Source: Echinarachnius parma (taxonomy: Eukaryota; Echinodermata; Echinoidea; Clypeasteroida; Echinarachniidae). From it: DNA of 64,000 bases. Numbering within the stretch: position 1 is the first letter of the stretch; every line of letters begins with the position of its first letter. This document shows positions 33,738 to 45,212 of the stretch, one piece after another. A program made the translations under genes and the position numbers. The stretch spans positions 1 through 64,000 of the forward strand of contig JBAMJV010007381.1 in assembly GCA_037951105.1 (NCBI GenBank). Reading direction: 5' to 3'. Below the pieces are notes generated by a model that had not been told where the DNA came from, did not search any database, and worked only from the letters and a program-made list of their open reading frames with translations.

Positions 33738-34095
33738 ATCAAGTTCAAGTTCAAGTTGAAGTTGATTTAATTGTCCATAAGGACATTTGTTGCGTTACAT
33801 GCAATGATCGGAAAAAACTAAATATTTACAAACAATACATGTATTTACATAAATCATAGGTATGTTGATAAATTCTTCCAAATATCCATTACATCGTGTA
33901 TTCATAGAAGAAGGAAGGTGCACACAAGGCTTAACAAATAATGTTTACAAGCACATACAGATATTAATATATATTTTAATTATTTTAGTCACTGTGTGTG
34001 TCCAGAAAGTCTATCCATTTATCACAATTGTTCGTATCATATTATTTCATATCATTCCATATCAAATATCATTCCATTTCATTGACATGATCATC
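33738..34095. mobile_element. ~360-bp inserted fragment, probably a LINE/SINE 3' end
   Basis: A related array unit at 37978-38020 reads straight through from GAAGTTATAT to TTGTTTCATGAA. Here the two parts are separated by about 360 bp starting with CAAGTTCAAGTTCAAGTTGAAG. The short direct tandem at one end is like a LINE/SINE tail, here read in reverse. ATAT is present on both sides, but the target duplication is ambiguous. Confidence 0.6.
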
Positions 34096-34757
34096 ATATT
34101 TTGTTTCATGAAGAAATTACACCCCAAAATAATATTTGCAAATGATATATACAGCTAATAATTGCACCAAATGCTACATTATCTATTATTCAACAACATA
34201 AACAAAGTATTCCAGACGTAGACAAGACCGATTCCCGAGGGAGCGAAGCAACCGGGAGGGGGAAGGGTTTGATGGGAGGGTGTGATGGTAGGTGTGTGAC
34301 CGCCCGTGCACGGTAAGGGTGCTTTTGCAATGTTTTACTTGAATTATGCAATCTGGTCCATACTTAGGTAGGATTTTGACTAGACATGAAGTAAAATCTG
34401 AGTTATCTTGTCTAAAGAAATACTTTGTTTAATCACTGGTATCAAATTAGATATAAGCCATGATTTTAATTTTAGTTGGGGGCCAAGCCCCCCCCCCCCC
34501 CCCCCCCACACCACTACGCAAGGGATGTTACAATGTGACACATACCATGTTCAAAGGGATAATGGGTTGATTCTAATATATTTGATAACAAAAATTATTG
34601 AATTGTCTTTAGAGGAAGAACCATGAACTCTGCAGCCCGTCTTTGATCAGGTCTCAGTGTTGTTGAACAATAAATTACATATCTCATTTCAAAATTTGAT
34701 TTTTTTTTTTAAACACTCGATGTTGCTAAATATTGAAATCAAAAGTAAAGGTACACG
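34096..34757. repeat. Array unit: G-rich repeat, hAT-like end, exon-upstream sequence
   Basis: Same order as 35065-35597 and 38040-38518: diverged dispersed repeat, CACTACGCAAGG (hAT-like end, 34510), then ATGTTACAATGTG and the sequence that precedes the exon module. It supports an origin by repeated tandem duplication with hAT-like ends at unit borders. Confidence 0.65.
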
Positions 34758-35012
34758 ATGAATTTCAACCTCCAAGTCCGTGCTTTACAAGATCACGTGT
34801 TTAAAACCAGGCACCTCACGAACTTTAATCTCAAGAGGGAAGACATCCAGGATTATCTATTACCCACGAAATGCAGAGTACAGATCGAGGAACTCCTGGA
34901 AAAGGTCAATACACGGGGGATCTGTTCTGATGAGATATGGTCGATTCCAACGAAAAGTGTACACGGCCAGATTTTTAGGTTCGAATTTCAAACTGCTTTG
35001 ATTGTCAAATAA
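34758..35012 (+). pseudogene. Copy 2 of the conserved exon-like module
   Basis: It has the longest continuous reading of the module, because one C is missing (CAAGTCCGTGC instead of CAAGTCCCGTGC) and an upstream ATG is then in frame. The conserved stretch includes LKREDIQDYLLPTKCRVQIE followed by ELLEKVNTRGICSDE. After this the sequence departs from the other copies (GATATGGTCGATTCC), at an inverted-repeat junction shared with 29249-29272. Probably a broken copy. Confidence 0.5.
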
Positions 35013-35064
35013 TTTTACACATGTTAAGGGAACTAAAGAATACAACGTATTTTGGCACTTATTC

Positions 35065-35597
35065 CATAGTTGATATGAGCGAAGCGACCGAGAGGGGCGA
35101 GGGTTTGATGGGAGGGTGTGATGGTAGGTGTGTGTCCGCCCGTGCACGGTAAGGGTGCTTTTGCACTGTTTTACTTGAATTATGCAATCTGGTGCATACT
35201 TAGGAAGGATTTTGACTTGACATGAAGTAAAAATCTGAGTTATCTTGTCTAAAGAAATACTTTTTTTTAATCACTGGTATCAAATTAGATATAAGCCATG
35301 ATTGAAATTTTATTTGGGGGGGGGGGGGGCAAGCGCCCCCCCCCCCCCCCACTACACCAGTGATCTTACAATGTGTCACATACAGTGTTCAAAGGGGGTA
35401 ATGGGTGGATTCTAATATATTTGATAACACAAATTATTGAATTGGCTTTAGAGGAAGAACCATGAACTCTGCAGCCCGTCTTTTGATCAGATTTCAGTGT
35501 TGTTGAACAATAAATTACATATCTCATTTCAAAATTTGATATATATTTTTGTTACACTCGATGTTGCTAAATATTCAAATCGAAAGTATAAGTACAC
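35065..35597. repeat. Array unit upstream of exon copy 3
   Basis: Diverged G-rich dispersed repeat, a G-run and C-run flanked by CACTACACCAGTG, then about 230 bp of AT-rich sequence (ATTGGCTTTAGAGGAAGAAC) that precedes the module in every complete copy. Confidence 0.65.
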
Positions 35598-35815
35598 GAT
35601 GAATTTCACCCTCCAAGTCCCGTGCTTTACAAGATCACGTGTTTAAAACCAGGCACCTCGCCAACTTTCATCTCAAGAGGGAAGACATCCAGGATTATCC
35701 ATTACCCACGAAATGCAGAGTACAGATCGAGAAAAGGTCAATACACGGGGATCTGTTCTGATGAGATATACAACAATCACTTGTCGATCATGTGGAAATC
35801 GATAGCCTAGATAGT
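35598..35815 (+). pseudogene. Copy 3 of the conserved exon-like module
   Basis: It lacks about 15 bases of the EELLE region (GATCGAGAAAAGG), which keeps the frame, and ends IYNNHLSIMWKSIA followed by a stop. It stands 265 bp upstream of the first signal-peptide exon copy, the same relation as the module at 38519 has to the second. Confidence 0.55.
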
Positions 35816-35954
35816 TGGCGACCCCAGTTTGCGCACGCACCATATCGTCCATGTATAAACACTTAATAGCGCCGTACAGGCCCGTGAAAGGTATGACTCT
35901 TGGATCTCGCTAGCTCGGTAGCTGGTAGCAATGACCGATGGTAGGACAGATGTT

Positions 35955-35962
35955 TATAAATA
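35955..35962 (+). promoter_or_regulatory. TATA box of the first exon-1 copy
   Basis: TATAAATA lies 118 bp before the ATG at 36080, leaving room for a 5' UTR of about 90 nt. The same box and spacing are repeated at 38885-38892. Confidence 0.65.
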
Positions 35963-36079
35963 AACGGTTTTCAGGGTAGAAATCACAATTCGCTGAGATT
36001 TCCTTAACATCGACACTTCTAGAAGGATAGCCAGTTGAAACCATCCTCGATCGAGCAGTGAAGCAACCAGAGAGTGAAG

Positions 36080-36134
36080 ATGTTCGGCTTGGTGTTTGCC
36101 ATCATATGCCTTCTATCAGTGGCCAACGCCCAGG
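36080..36134 (+). CDS. Duplicate signal-peptide exon (exon 1 copy A)
   Basis: ATG with a purine at -3 opens 18 codons encoding MFGLVFAIICLLSVANAQ, a textbook signal peptide (short N-region, hydrophobic core, ANA cleavage site), then one extra base and a GTAAGT donor. The exon and about 480 bp before and 320 bp after it are repeated at 38519-39385 with few differences. The following intron start is cut by the duplication joint at about 36460. Whether this copy is used is unknown; it could serve as an alternative promoter and first exon for the same downstream exons. Confidence 0.7.
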
Positions 36135-36561
36135 GTAAGTGTTAATGGAGACGTTTCTACAATATTTCAAGGGATTTAGTTACTTTGTTATTTAAACATG
36201 TGCAAACATGATTAATGGTGGACAAAATGTGCATTGTTGTGATCTGATATGTGAACTAAGAAATGTGTGCAGTCTCAAGTTTAATGGATGTTAAACGTTT
36301 AAATATCGCAGAGCAATGAGCGAAATTGCAAAGTGATAATTGTTTGCTTATTCATTGCGCTAACTTTGTACATAGTTATATTTATTCAGTATACATGTAG
36401 ATAGTTATACATCTTAACATGTCAATCATACATATCTTTATAACGGAAGAGAAATTTGGAAAACTTAAACAATAAATTACATATCTCATTTCAAAATTTG
36501 ATTTTTTCTTTTTGTTACACTCGATGTTGCTAAATATTGAAATCGAAAGTATAAGTACACG
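36135..36561. other. Start of intron after exon copy A, and duplication joint
   Basis: To about 36460 this matches 39065-39385. At AAATTTGGAAAACTTAAACAA it jumps back to exon-upstream sequence (ACAATAAATTACATATCTC), the breakpoint of the tandem duplication. No gene is seen. Confidence 0.7.
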
Positions 36562-36656
36562 ATGAATTTCACCGTCCAAGTCCCGTGCTTTACAAGATCA
36601 CGTGTTTAAAACCAGGCACCTCGCCAACTTTCATCTCAAGAGGGAAGACATCCAGG
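36562..36656 (+). pseudogene. Copy 4 of the exon-like module, 5' half
   Basis: First half of a module copy, ending at CATCCAGG, where a hAT-like element is inserted. The second half resumes at 37525 with the duplicated CATCCAGG. Joining the halves gives the same order as the uninterrupted copies. Confidence 0.7.
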
Positions 36657-37524
36657 CAAGGGCGTCGATTTCTTCTCATGGTTGGGGGGGATGATCAGGG
36701 GGTTTGACCCAATGACGATGCGGAGCATCGTCCACGAGCCGCGAAGCGGCGAGGCGATTTTTTTTTTTTAGGCTATTTTGCTAAGGGGGGGTTTGACCCA
36801 ATGACGATGCGGAGCATCGTCCACGAGCCGCGAAGCGGCGAAGTCCGAGCCGCGTAGCGGCGAAGCGATTTTTTTTGGCTATTTTGCTAAGGTGGGGGTT
36901 GACCCAATGACGATGCGGAGCATCGTCCACGAGCCGCGTAGCGGCGAGGCGATTTTTGGGGGGCTATTTTGCTAAGGGGGGGGGGGGTTGACCCAATGAC
37001 GATACGGATACTGTGTGGGTCTGGACACAATGATGGCGTTTTTCTATGCACATCACATTTTCACTTGGCAGCCCAAAGGGGGGGGGGGGTTTAAACCCCC
37101 TAACCCCCCCCCCCCCCCCCCCCGTAGATCCGCGCCTGGGGGGGGGGGGGGTGGGTGTGGGAGGGGGGTGTCCCCCCTCCCACGGTAGGAAGCTTTTGCA
37201 TTTTGGGGCTTGAAATTGTGCAATCTGGAGCATACCTAAGGCATCAATTTCACGTTTTATAAACTTGTTTCTGAGTTACCGTGTTATAGATAAACACAAT
37301 TAATGAAATCAAGTTTGCAGAAAACCAAAGGGCGGATCGCACTTCTTGTTTTGCTTATGGTAGCCTCTTCCACAATTATATGCGCCAGTATACTTTTTTT
37401 TTTTTTTTTTTTTACCCTCCCAAATATTGGGGGGGATGATAATACAGGCCACCCCCCCCCCCCACCTCAAATATTGGGGGGGGGGGATATATCCCCCCCA
37501 TCCCCCCCGTGATCGACGCCCCTG
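36657..37524. mobile_element. hAT-like element with perfect 8-bp target duplication CATCCAGG
   Basis: CATCCAGG occurs at 36649-36656 and 37525-37532; uninterrupted module copies have it once. The ends are CAAGGGCGTCGAT and, on the other strand, CAGGGGCGTCGAT. The 868-bp element carries a ~89-bp tandem repeat (36690-36990), a G/C-hairpin repeat, a T-run and paired G/C runs, but no transposase. This is the clearest hAT signature in the window. Confidence 0.9.
36690..36995. repeat. ~89-bp tandem repeat with two hairpins per unit
   Basis: GACCCAATGACGATGCGGAG begins units at 36706, 36795, 36901 and 36990 (the last is truncated and mutated). Each unit holds CGATGCGGAGCATCG and GCCGCGAAGCGGC, two GC-rich hairpins, then a T-run and GGCTATTTTGCTAAGG. 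The second unit is 106 bp because its GCCGCG(A/T)AGCGGC hairpin is doubled. Confidence 0.88.
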
Positions 37525-37647
37525 CATCCAGGATTATCTATTACCCACGAAATGCAGAGTACAGATCGAGGAACTCCTGGAAAAGGTCAATACACGGGGG
37601 ATCTGTTCTGATGAGACATACAACAATCACTTGTTGATCATGTGGAT
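37525..37647 (+). pseudogene. Copy 4 of the exon-like module, 3' half
   Basis: Resumes the module interrupted at 36656 and encodes DYLLPTKCRVQIEELLEKVN in frame. It ends at GATCATGTGGAT, where another hAT-like end (CAGTGGCGTAATGAGC) begins. Confidence 0.7.
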
Positions 37648-38518
37648 CAGTGGCGTAATGAGCAAAAACTTATCTTTTTTTCTTTTCTTTCTTTTTTTTT
37701 TGGGGGGGGGGGAGGGGGGGTCAACACCAAATCCACTTCACAATCGTGTATATAGCGTAATGACAGGGTTGCCAATTTATAACAAGCGGTGGGTGTGGGG
37801 ATTTTGTGAGGGAGCGGAGCGACCAAACTCGAAGGAGCGAAGCGACCGAGCGGGGGGAGGGTGGTAAGGAGCTTTTGCATTGTTTGATTTGAAACTGTGC
37901 AATCTTGAGCATACCTAGGATGGAAATTCTGACTTGACGACATGTACTATAATGTGGGTAAGTGTGACATGATTCTACCGACCGGAAAAAAGAAGTTATA
38001 TTTGTTTCATGAATAAAATGCACCCCCAAAATAATATTTGCAAATGACATAATTAAACATTGCATCAAATGCCACATTATGTATGGTTCAACAACATGAA
38101 AAAAGTATTCCAGTCGTAGACAAGACCTATTCCCGAGGGAGCGGAGCGACCGAGAGGGGGGAGGGTTTGATGGGAGGGTGTGATGGTAGGTGTGTGTCCG
38201 TGCACGGTAAGGGTACTATTGCAATGTTTTGCTTGAATTATGCAATCTGGTGCATACTAAAGGAAGGACCCCCCCCCCCCCCCCCCCCCCCCCCCCAACC
38301 ACTACGCAAGTGATGTTACAATGTGATGCATACAATGTTCAAAGGGGTAATGGGTTGATTCTAATATATTTGATAACACAAATTATTGAATTGGCTTTAG
38401 AGGAAGAACCATGAACTCTGCAGCCCGTCTTTTGATCAGATTTCAGTGTTGTTGAACAATAATTACATATCCCATTTCAAAAGTTGCTAAATATTGAAAT
38501 CGAAAGTATAAGTACACG
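37648..38518. repeat. Array unit: hAT-like element and exon-upstream sequence
   Basis: From CAGTGGCGTAATGAGC through two dispersed repeats to CACTACGCAAGTG (about 38296-38308), then ATGTTACAATG and the AT-rich exon-upstream segment. Outside flanks of the hAT-like ends do not match each other, as expected if recombination between two different insertions produced this unit. Confidence 0.65.
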
Positions 38519-38793
38519 ATGAATTTCACCCTCCAAGTCCCGTGCTTTACAAGATCACGTGTTTAAAACCAGGCACCTCGCCAACTTTCATCTCAAGAGG
38601 GAAGACATCCAGACAGGATTATCCATTACCCACGAAATGCAGAGTACAGATCGAGGAACTCCTGGAAAAGGTCGATACACGGGGGATCTGTTCTGATGAG
38701 ATATACAACAATTACTTGTTGATCATGTGGAAATCGATAGCCTGTTGGCGACCCCAGTTTGCGCACGCACCATATCGTCCATGTATAAGCACT
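38519..38793 (+). pseudogene. Copy 5 of the exon-like module (most complete)
   Basis: A pyrimidine stretch ending CCTCCAAG could be a splice acceptor. From there the frame reads as SRALQDHVFKTRHLANFHLK, then REDIQ, then (after 4 extra bases, CAGA, that shift the frame) LPTKCRVQIEELLEKVNTRG, ICSDEIYNNYLLIM and on to a stop at 38793. The pattern of amphipathic helical segments resembles a death-fold domain (CARD or death type), but I cannot confirm this. Upstream of a TATA box it could be a remnant of another gene's last exon. Confidence 0.5.
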
Positions 38794-38884
38794 TAATAGC
38801 GCCGTACAGGCCCGTGAAATGTATGACTCTTGGATCTCGCTAGCTCGGTAGCTGGTAGCAATGACCGATGGTAGGACAGATGTT

Positions 38885-38892
38885 TATAAATA
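38885..38892 (+). promoter_or_regulatory. TATA box of the discoidin gene
   Basis: TATAAATA lies 118 bp upstream of the ATG at 39010. A transcription start 25-32 bp further on (about 38915-38922) would give a 5' UTR near 90 nt that contains no upstream ATG. Position and context are identical to 35955. Confidence 0.7.
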
Positions 38893-39009
38893 AACGGTTT
38901 TCAGGGTAGAAATCACAATTCGCTGAGATTTCCTTAACAGCGACACTTCTAGAAGGAAAAGCAAGTGAAACCATCCTCGATCGAGCAGTGAAGCAACCAG
39001 AGAGTCAAG

Positions 39010-39064
39010 ATGTTCGGCTTGGTGTTTGCCATCATATGCCTTCTATCAGTGGCCAACGCCCAGG
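39010..39064 (+). CDS. Exon 1 of putative secreted discoidin-domain protein (signal peptide)
   Basis: Encodes MFGLVFAIICLLSVANAQ plus the first base of the next codon, then GTAAGT. The hydrophobic core IICLLSV and the ANA-Q site predict secretion. The exon ends in phase 1, and the discoidin exon at 57204 is entered in phase 1 (the shared codon makes D), so the two can be joined in frame with cleavage just before the mature domain. No better exon pairing is present in the window. The 18-kb intron is long but consists mostly of mobile elements. An identical exon with its promoter stands 2.9 kb upstream. Confidence 0.75.
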
Positions 39065-41084
39065 GTAAGTGTTAAAGGAGACGTTTTTACAATATTTCAA
39101 GGGATTTAGTTACTTTGTTATTTAAACATGCGCAAACATGATTAATGGTGGACAAAATGTGCATTGTTGTGATCTGATATGTGAACTAAGAAATGTGTGC
39201 AATCTCAAGTTTAATGGATGTTAAACGTTTACATAATTATGGCAGAGCAATGAGCGAAATTGCAAAGTGATAATTGTTTGCTTATTCATTGCGCTAACTT
39301 TGTACATAGTTATAATTATTCAGTAGGTAGTTATACATCTTAACATGTCAATCATACATATCTTTATAACGGAAGAGAAATTTGGAAAAACTGAAACCAG
39401 TTCCATGCTTCTACTGGTAATACGAATACAATCAGGTATGTGAGAACCGCTCGAGTTCCAAGTACGTTTTGAGGATTGTGACAATGCTAATATCAATCTA
39501 TTTATTGAGCAAAGCAGGGTATCGAAAAATATTTTAGAAATCTTACAGTGAAAGTGTGTGCAGATTTTGATTTTCCTATAAAGAGTTAGGATTTGTCAAA
39601 CTGATAATTAAAATGTTGTATGTAGCCCATCTTAGTTGGCCGTTTGTTACATCTGTGATGTCACACTTTTGTTGTATGCTGTGGGTTATGTGGATAAAAC
39701 TACTAAAAATGTGGAAGGCTTTTATCCTATTTTATGCAATGCGACCGTAGGACTGGTGTATCTGAAATATCATTACCAGCATTTAATACTGATAATGTGG
39801 AATGTATGGATTGCCACGAAATGTAAGAGAAGGCATGGTTAAAATAATAACGAGGAATTTCAAAGAATAGACTTGAATAAATTCGAAATCACTTGAATAA
39901 TGTTCTTTGTATTCCCCCTCATAGAACCAAAATTGGAAGACAAAAATACCCATTCAGATAATGTGTGACTTTAAATCGGATGATTAATGGAAAAGTGTAT
40001 TTGGAAAAAATAATGGAAAAGATCAAACAATCTCAGCAGTATAGATTCTTATAAAGAGAGCAGAAAATCGTATGCGGAACGGAATTATGAACAGATTCAT
40101 AATGTATATTGATAGGAAAGCTATTCATTCAATTCTTGTAAGACCTAGATATGACTGTTGGCTCAGAGAATTTCAATTTAAAATGGTTTACAATCACACT
40201 TATATGCATATAAAATGGTTACTAGTCACTTGTGTTATTTTGTTTGTGAGAAGATGAGACCATTATTTGGGAAGATCGTGGTATGTTATATAATTATTAG
40301 GTATGATGTTGTTATCTACGTGTTGTTGTATCAAATATATGGAAGATAGTTTTTATAATATCATAGTATAATTTCGATAAAGTACATGGTACATGTATTT
40401 TTATAGTAAAAGCGAACAAATAAACCTCCAACCCCTATGCACATTTGGGAATGATTATAAGAAAATAGAAAGGGAGAGAATTACATACAAATACAGGATA
40501 GATAATCTTTTACAGAGAACGATGAAACCAAGAACAATAATGTTGGTAGAGTATTTTTTGTTCTAGGGCGTCTTTAGCATGTTTAGTGACACCATGTCAG
40601 GTTCCAATTTTTGTCAATTTCTACAAAGTCGGTGCCTGAAAATTCGCACACTGCTCGTCATAGCATAAAACAACGCCCTCTACGTACACCTAACCCTACG
40701 TGCATTCAACTGTATAATCAAGAGAAGAGGACATCCCGTTCCGTTGCTGTTGTTGTTGTTTTTTTCTTTGGGGGGGGGGGGGGGGGGGCACCCTTTAAAG
40801 CGGGGCCGGAACCGAAGTAATTTATTATATCATTTCAGAAGGTGGGAAGTTATACATTATATTGGTTGAGAACCTCACAACTTTATAAAGGGTATGTATC
40901 TGTATACATGCGGATAAGTGTTACGTGTTTTTTTTTTTGTTTTTTTTTTGGGGGGGGGAGGGGGCTTTGGGCAGCTGTCAGTATATCTTTTGGTGTGGTT
41001 TGTGTCAGAGTGTGTTTGTTTAGCTGGCGTATGCATGTGGTATAGGGATGGGATGGGGCATGGACTCATGGTGTTGGTGAAGAT

Positions 41085-41162
41085 TTTTCGAGGGGGGGGG
41101 GGGGGGGGGGGGGTCCGTCAGTTGGTGAAGATTTTTCGAGGGGGGGGGGGGGGGGGGGGGGT
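41085..41162. repeat. Duplicated poly-G segment
   Basis: The phrase GTTGGTGAAGATTTTTCGAG, a G-run of about 20 and TCCGTCA occurs twice in tandem (about 41075-41112 and 41117-41166). Strong G-quadruplex potential; run lengths may be unreliable. Confidence 0.75.
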
Positions 41163-42134
41163 CCGTCAAGAATTTTCGAAGCCGAGTCCGAGATCCGTCA
41201 AAAATTTCGAGGCCGAGACCGAGACCACTTGGTTTTCCGGGCCCCGAGACCATTGGTTATGATGGTCGAGACCACTCAAAAGTGGCCTCGAGACCACTTA
41301 AATTTTGTAAAGGTTGAACCTCCCAAAACAGCCCTTTTTTCATTGTACACCTATCCTCATTTATCTTCTAGGTTTTGTGTTCTCTTTATAAATACATAAT
41401 TTCTTCATTCATGCAATTCTGCATTACCAATTATTTTGTCATAATTAAAATGTATCTATTTTGATATGTTGTATATGTATGTTAATGTAGTTATTACTTA
41501 TTAATTGTTTGTACAAAATTAATGCAAACATATACTGGACCTGTACGATAAAACTTCCAAAAATTTAAATGTGTACAGAAAATGCATTTCCTCACTAATT
41601 CATTAATTCATTTATTTATCTCTCATAAAAGGTACAATATTTACAAGGTGAAATGTGACAGGAAATCACAGAAAAAAGCCAATGGCTTGCGAGATAAGTG
41701 ATTCCCTACATAAAAGTATATAATTTAACATGATACACTTATAATAACAATTAGGGGAAAATAACTACATTAAATGAAGAAACTACAATTAACTGAGCTA
41801 AACAAAAATATTAAATTATTTTAAAAATCCAACACTCCCACCCCCTCCCCCCTATGGAGATAATTTAATATGGTAATTAATAGGCATTGACAATTTGTTT
41901 TTTAATCTTATACTCAGAGAGAAAAGTTATAGAAGAGTTGATTGAGCATGGGTAAAACTTGCTAAACTGTACTTTAGTAATATATGAAAAAATTCGACAA
42001 TCTGGGTTCAAATTCAGTCGAAGGTTGATGTTATTGCGGCATCATTTATTCTGGCAAATAAAATCGTCGATTCGTTTTTTTGCGATTGGGGTGAGGGGGG
42101 CGAAACTTAAAAATTTTCCATGGTCACCAGTGAG

Positions 42135-42862
42135 CAGGGGCGTCGATCCGTTTTTGCGACTGGGGGCGAAATTTGAAAACAAATTTCCAGAGTGACCACT
42201 GAGAGAGCTAAAAGCCCCACATTGGCATGCCCCGAAGTTTTATTATGCGCTCATTGAAAGTGATTTGATGGCTCGAAGACCTGACTTTGGGGGGCACCCA
42301 CATTTGGGGACAATAATGGGGGTCCAGGGGGCGGAGCCCCCGGAAGCTTTTAGATTTCAGACATTTGCAACTCCTATCATGGGTGTTAAAATTGTATAAA
42401 ATAGTGAACCTACTCGTAACGTATTTTTAAAGGGCATAGCGAGGAAAAGATTGAGCCTTGCATGAGATGGATCCACGTGATCATGTATACTATAGAGACA
42501 TCGATATAGTCTAGGGCATTGAGCTCCCATGAAACTAAGCAAGGGCGTCAACAACTTCTCAAAAGTGGAGGGGAGACATTGCGAGGAAGCGAAGCGACCG
42601 AGCGGGGGAGGGTGTGGGAGGAGGTGTCCGCCTCCCAAAAAAAGAGATTTACAGTCATTTTCAAACAAAAAAAAACAGCTATTTTGAAGATTAATTATTG
42701 ATAAATGTGTCTTTTCCCTCTTTGGCATTATATCACTCGATTTTTTTCTTCCTTATTTTCGGAGTTATTGGGGGGGGGGGGGGGGCGAAATGATATGTCC
42801 CCCCCCCCCTCCCATATTTTCATTGGGGGCGACCGCCCCCTCCCCCAGGATCGACGCCCCTG
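42135..42862. mobile_element. hAT-like element with perfect 8-bp target duplication CCAGTGAG
   Basis: CCAGTGAG is found at 42127-42134 and 42863-42870. The ends are CAGGGGCGTCGATCC and its complement GGATCGACGCCCCTG, 15 of 15 matching. The 728-bp body includes a second start-like CAAGGGCGTC (42543) followed by a G/C-hairpin repeat, which suggests one family member inserted in another. The left flank (42066-42134) is itself an older relative of the element's own left end. No transposase. Confidence 0.9.
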
Positions 42863-42870
42863 CCAGTGAG

Positions 42871-44160
42871 AGAGCTAAAAGCCCCACATTGGCGGCGTCA
42901 GAAAATAGTTTTCAACCGAATGACACCCAAACAGGGGGTCTAGGGAGCGGAGCCCCAATAAGCTTTTTTGATTTTACCCACTTAGAACTTTCAAGATTTG
43001 TATATGAATACAAAGTCTATCTGTCTTATTACAAAAAAAAAGTTTTATTGATAGTGTCTTGATGGCTCGAAGTCCTGAATTTGTTGAGTCAAGGGGCACC
43101 CACATTTGGGGGACATAATGGGGGTCCAGGGAGGGTAGTCCCCGGAAACATTTAGATTTCAGACATTTACAACTCCTATAATGTGTGATAAAATTGTACA
43201 ACATATTACATATATTCGTAGCGTATTTCTAAAGAGCATAGCGAGGAAAATATCGAAGAGTATCGGTGGTCAAATGCCCTTATAACAGTGGCATGAGGGG
43301 CACATCAGCCCTGAACTTTTGTTGATACGTGTATTAGTAATTATGAAATCAAATATCCTTTGTTATATAATTAATTAATGTAAGCTTTATATTTTACGAC
43401 CTCTGCCCAAAGTTTGGCACATGTGGGATACAGAGACTCCTTTTTGCTCTTACCGGGTGTCCAGCGGGCGGAACTCCCGGAAGCTTTTGGATTTTGGCAA
43501 TTTAGCACATTCAAGATGGGGTCTAAAAGGTATAAAATAGTAAAGTTTTGTATGGGTGTGTATATAGCGTGCATGGCAATGCAGTAGCGAGGAGCCTTGT
43601 GTGGGATGGGTCCATACTGCATGGTGCTCCTGTACTATACATGCTATAGAGCCATTGATAGCGGCTAGGGGATTGAGCCCCCAGCGACTTCGAAATTATT
43701 TTGATATTCCAATTTGATCTGCGTTCAGTGCATATGGACAGAATTGAAAGATTATTTCAGATTATTCTATTTTCTGTGTCGGTGTGCTATAAATGAGGGT
43801 GTAATTATAACTCCGTTTGATTTGTGTGAGTTCCTCAAAAAAGAATGAAGCTTTCAATGGCCAGGGGATTAATAATACGAGCTAATTGATGAGAAACTAT
43901 ATTATGCAAAAACAAGATTTGCAGTCTTTTTCAAACTAAAAAAACAGCCATTTTGAAGGTTAATTATTGATAAATGCGTTTTCGCCTCTTTGGCATTATA
44001 CCACTCGATTTTTTCTTTCTCATTTTCGGAATTATTGGGGGGGGGGGGGGAAACGATATGTTTGCCCCCTCCCCCCTCCATCATATTTTCATGGGGGCGA
44101 CTTCCCCCCCCCCCCCCCTTCCCCCCTGCCCCCAAGGATCGACGCCTCTGGACGAACTCA
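42871..44160. repeat. Repeats homologous to 31-33 kb, ending with a hAT-like terminus
   Basis: Contains diverged copies of the 31056 repeat, of the 32990 segment, and paired G/C runs (44037-44130), and ends GGATCGACGCCTCTG (about 44137-44151), a hAT-like right end. Its partner left end was not found. No gene. Confidence 0.6.
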
Positions 44161-45212
44161 TAGATTTGCAGCCCCCAGCCCTCGCCTCGTGCGCCCATGA
44201 GCGTATACACGAACAACATTGGGTTACCAAACGGCTGATGTTGAGTCTGCTGCAATGCCGGTTTTTACATCACACGCTTGTGTTCGTGCATGCTAAAATA
44301 ACGTGTCACATAAACATAAAACAGTCCGAAAATGTGACAGCCTCCAGCATTGTTCAGTCTTCAGTCAAAACAGATGACGGTGGTCGCTAAAACATTCATG
44401 ATTTCCATTATTAATGATACCTAATATACGTGTAGAAGGCAGTGACAAGGATCATAGTACGTACGTGAAATTTAATTGAATTATAGTTAGAAATAAAATA
44501 AAACAACAAAAACAATAAAATACATTAAAGGGATAGTTGAGTATTGGTCAAACTTAACTTTAGTAACCAAAACCTGCATCATTACGGTACAAGATAATAT
44601 TTATAACTTCACCATGCTCAAAAAGTATACACAATTACAAACGACTAAGTAAAACACCGGTTATCATTCAAAAAGAGCCGTTACAACTCAAGAGGGCGCT
44701 CTCTAAAAAATCATTGGTTTTAGCCATTTTTCGTACAAAATTGTGCATTTAATGTTTTGTTAAAATAATGTTTCAATAGAGGTATCATCAACAACTTTTT
44801 AAAAACCTATTGAGATTTTTTTCAAAGTAGTCTTTAAGCATTTTTTTTTAATTTTTCTAAAAAGTCAAAATATCCCCTGGCGAAGAATTTTTTGAATAAA
44901 AATATGTTTATGGATATTTCAGCCGTTTCTGAACCGATTTTTACTAAATAAAGTTTATTCTGTCATTAAAATTGTATGTTCTTTTATATTTGACAGTCAG
45001 TTTTTCATTATCTCACAAAAAATATTTTGTGAAGAGCCCTTTATACCAATACTCAAGTATCCCTTCAAGTTAAAAAAATCAGACATGAGAAATTATCAAA
45101 ACACTAGAAAAACCCAAAGAATAAACTTGCTTTTACAATTGTTGTTGTTGTATTTTTCTGAATGGTCAAAAGAATACATGGAGTGAAAATCAATGTTTAG
45201 TTATCAATTCTT

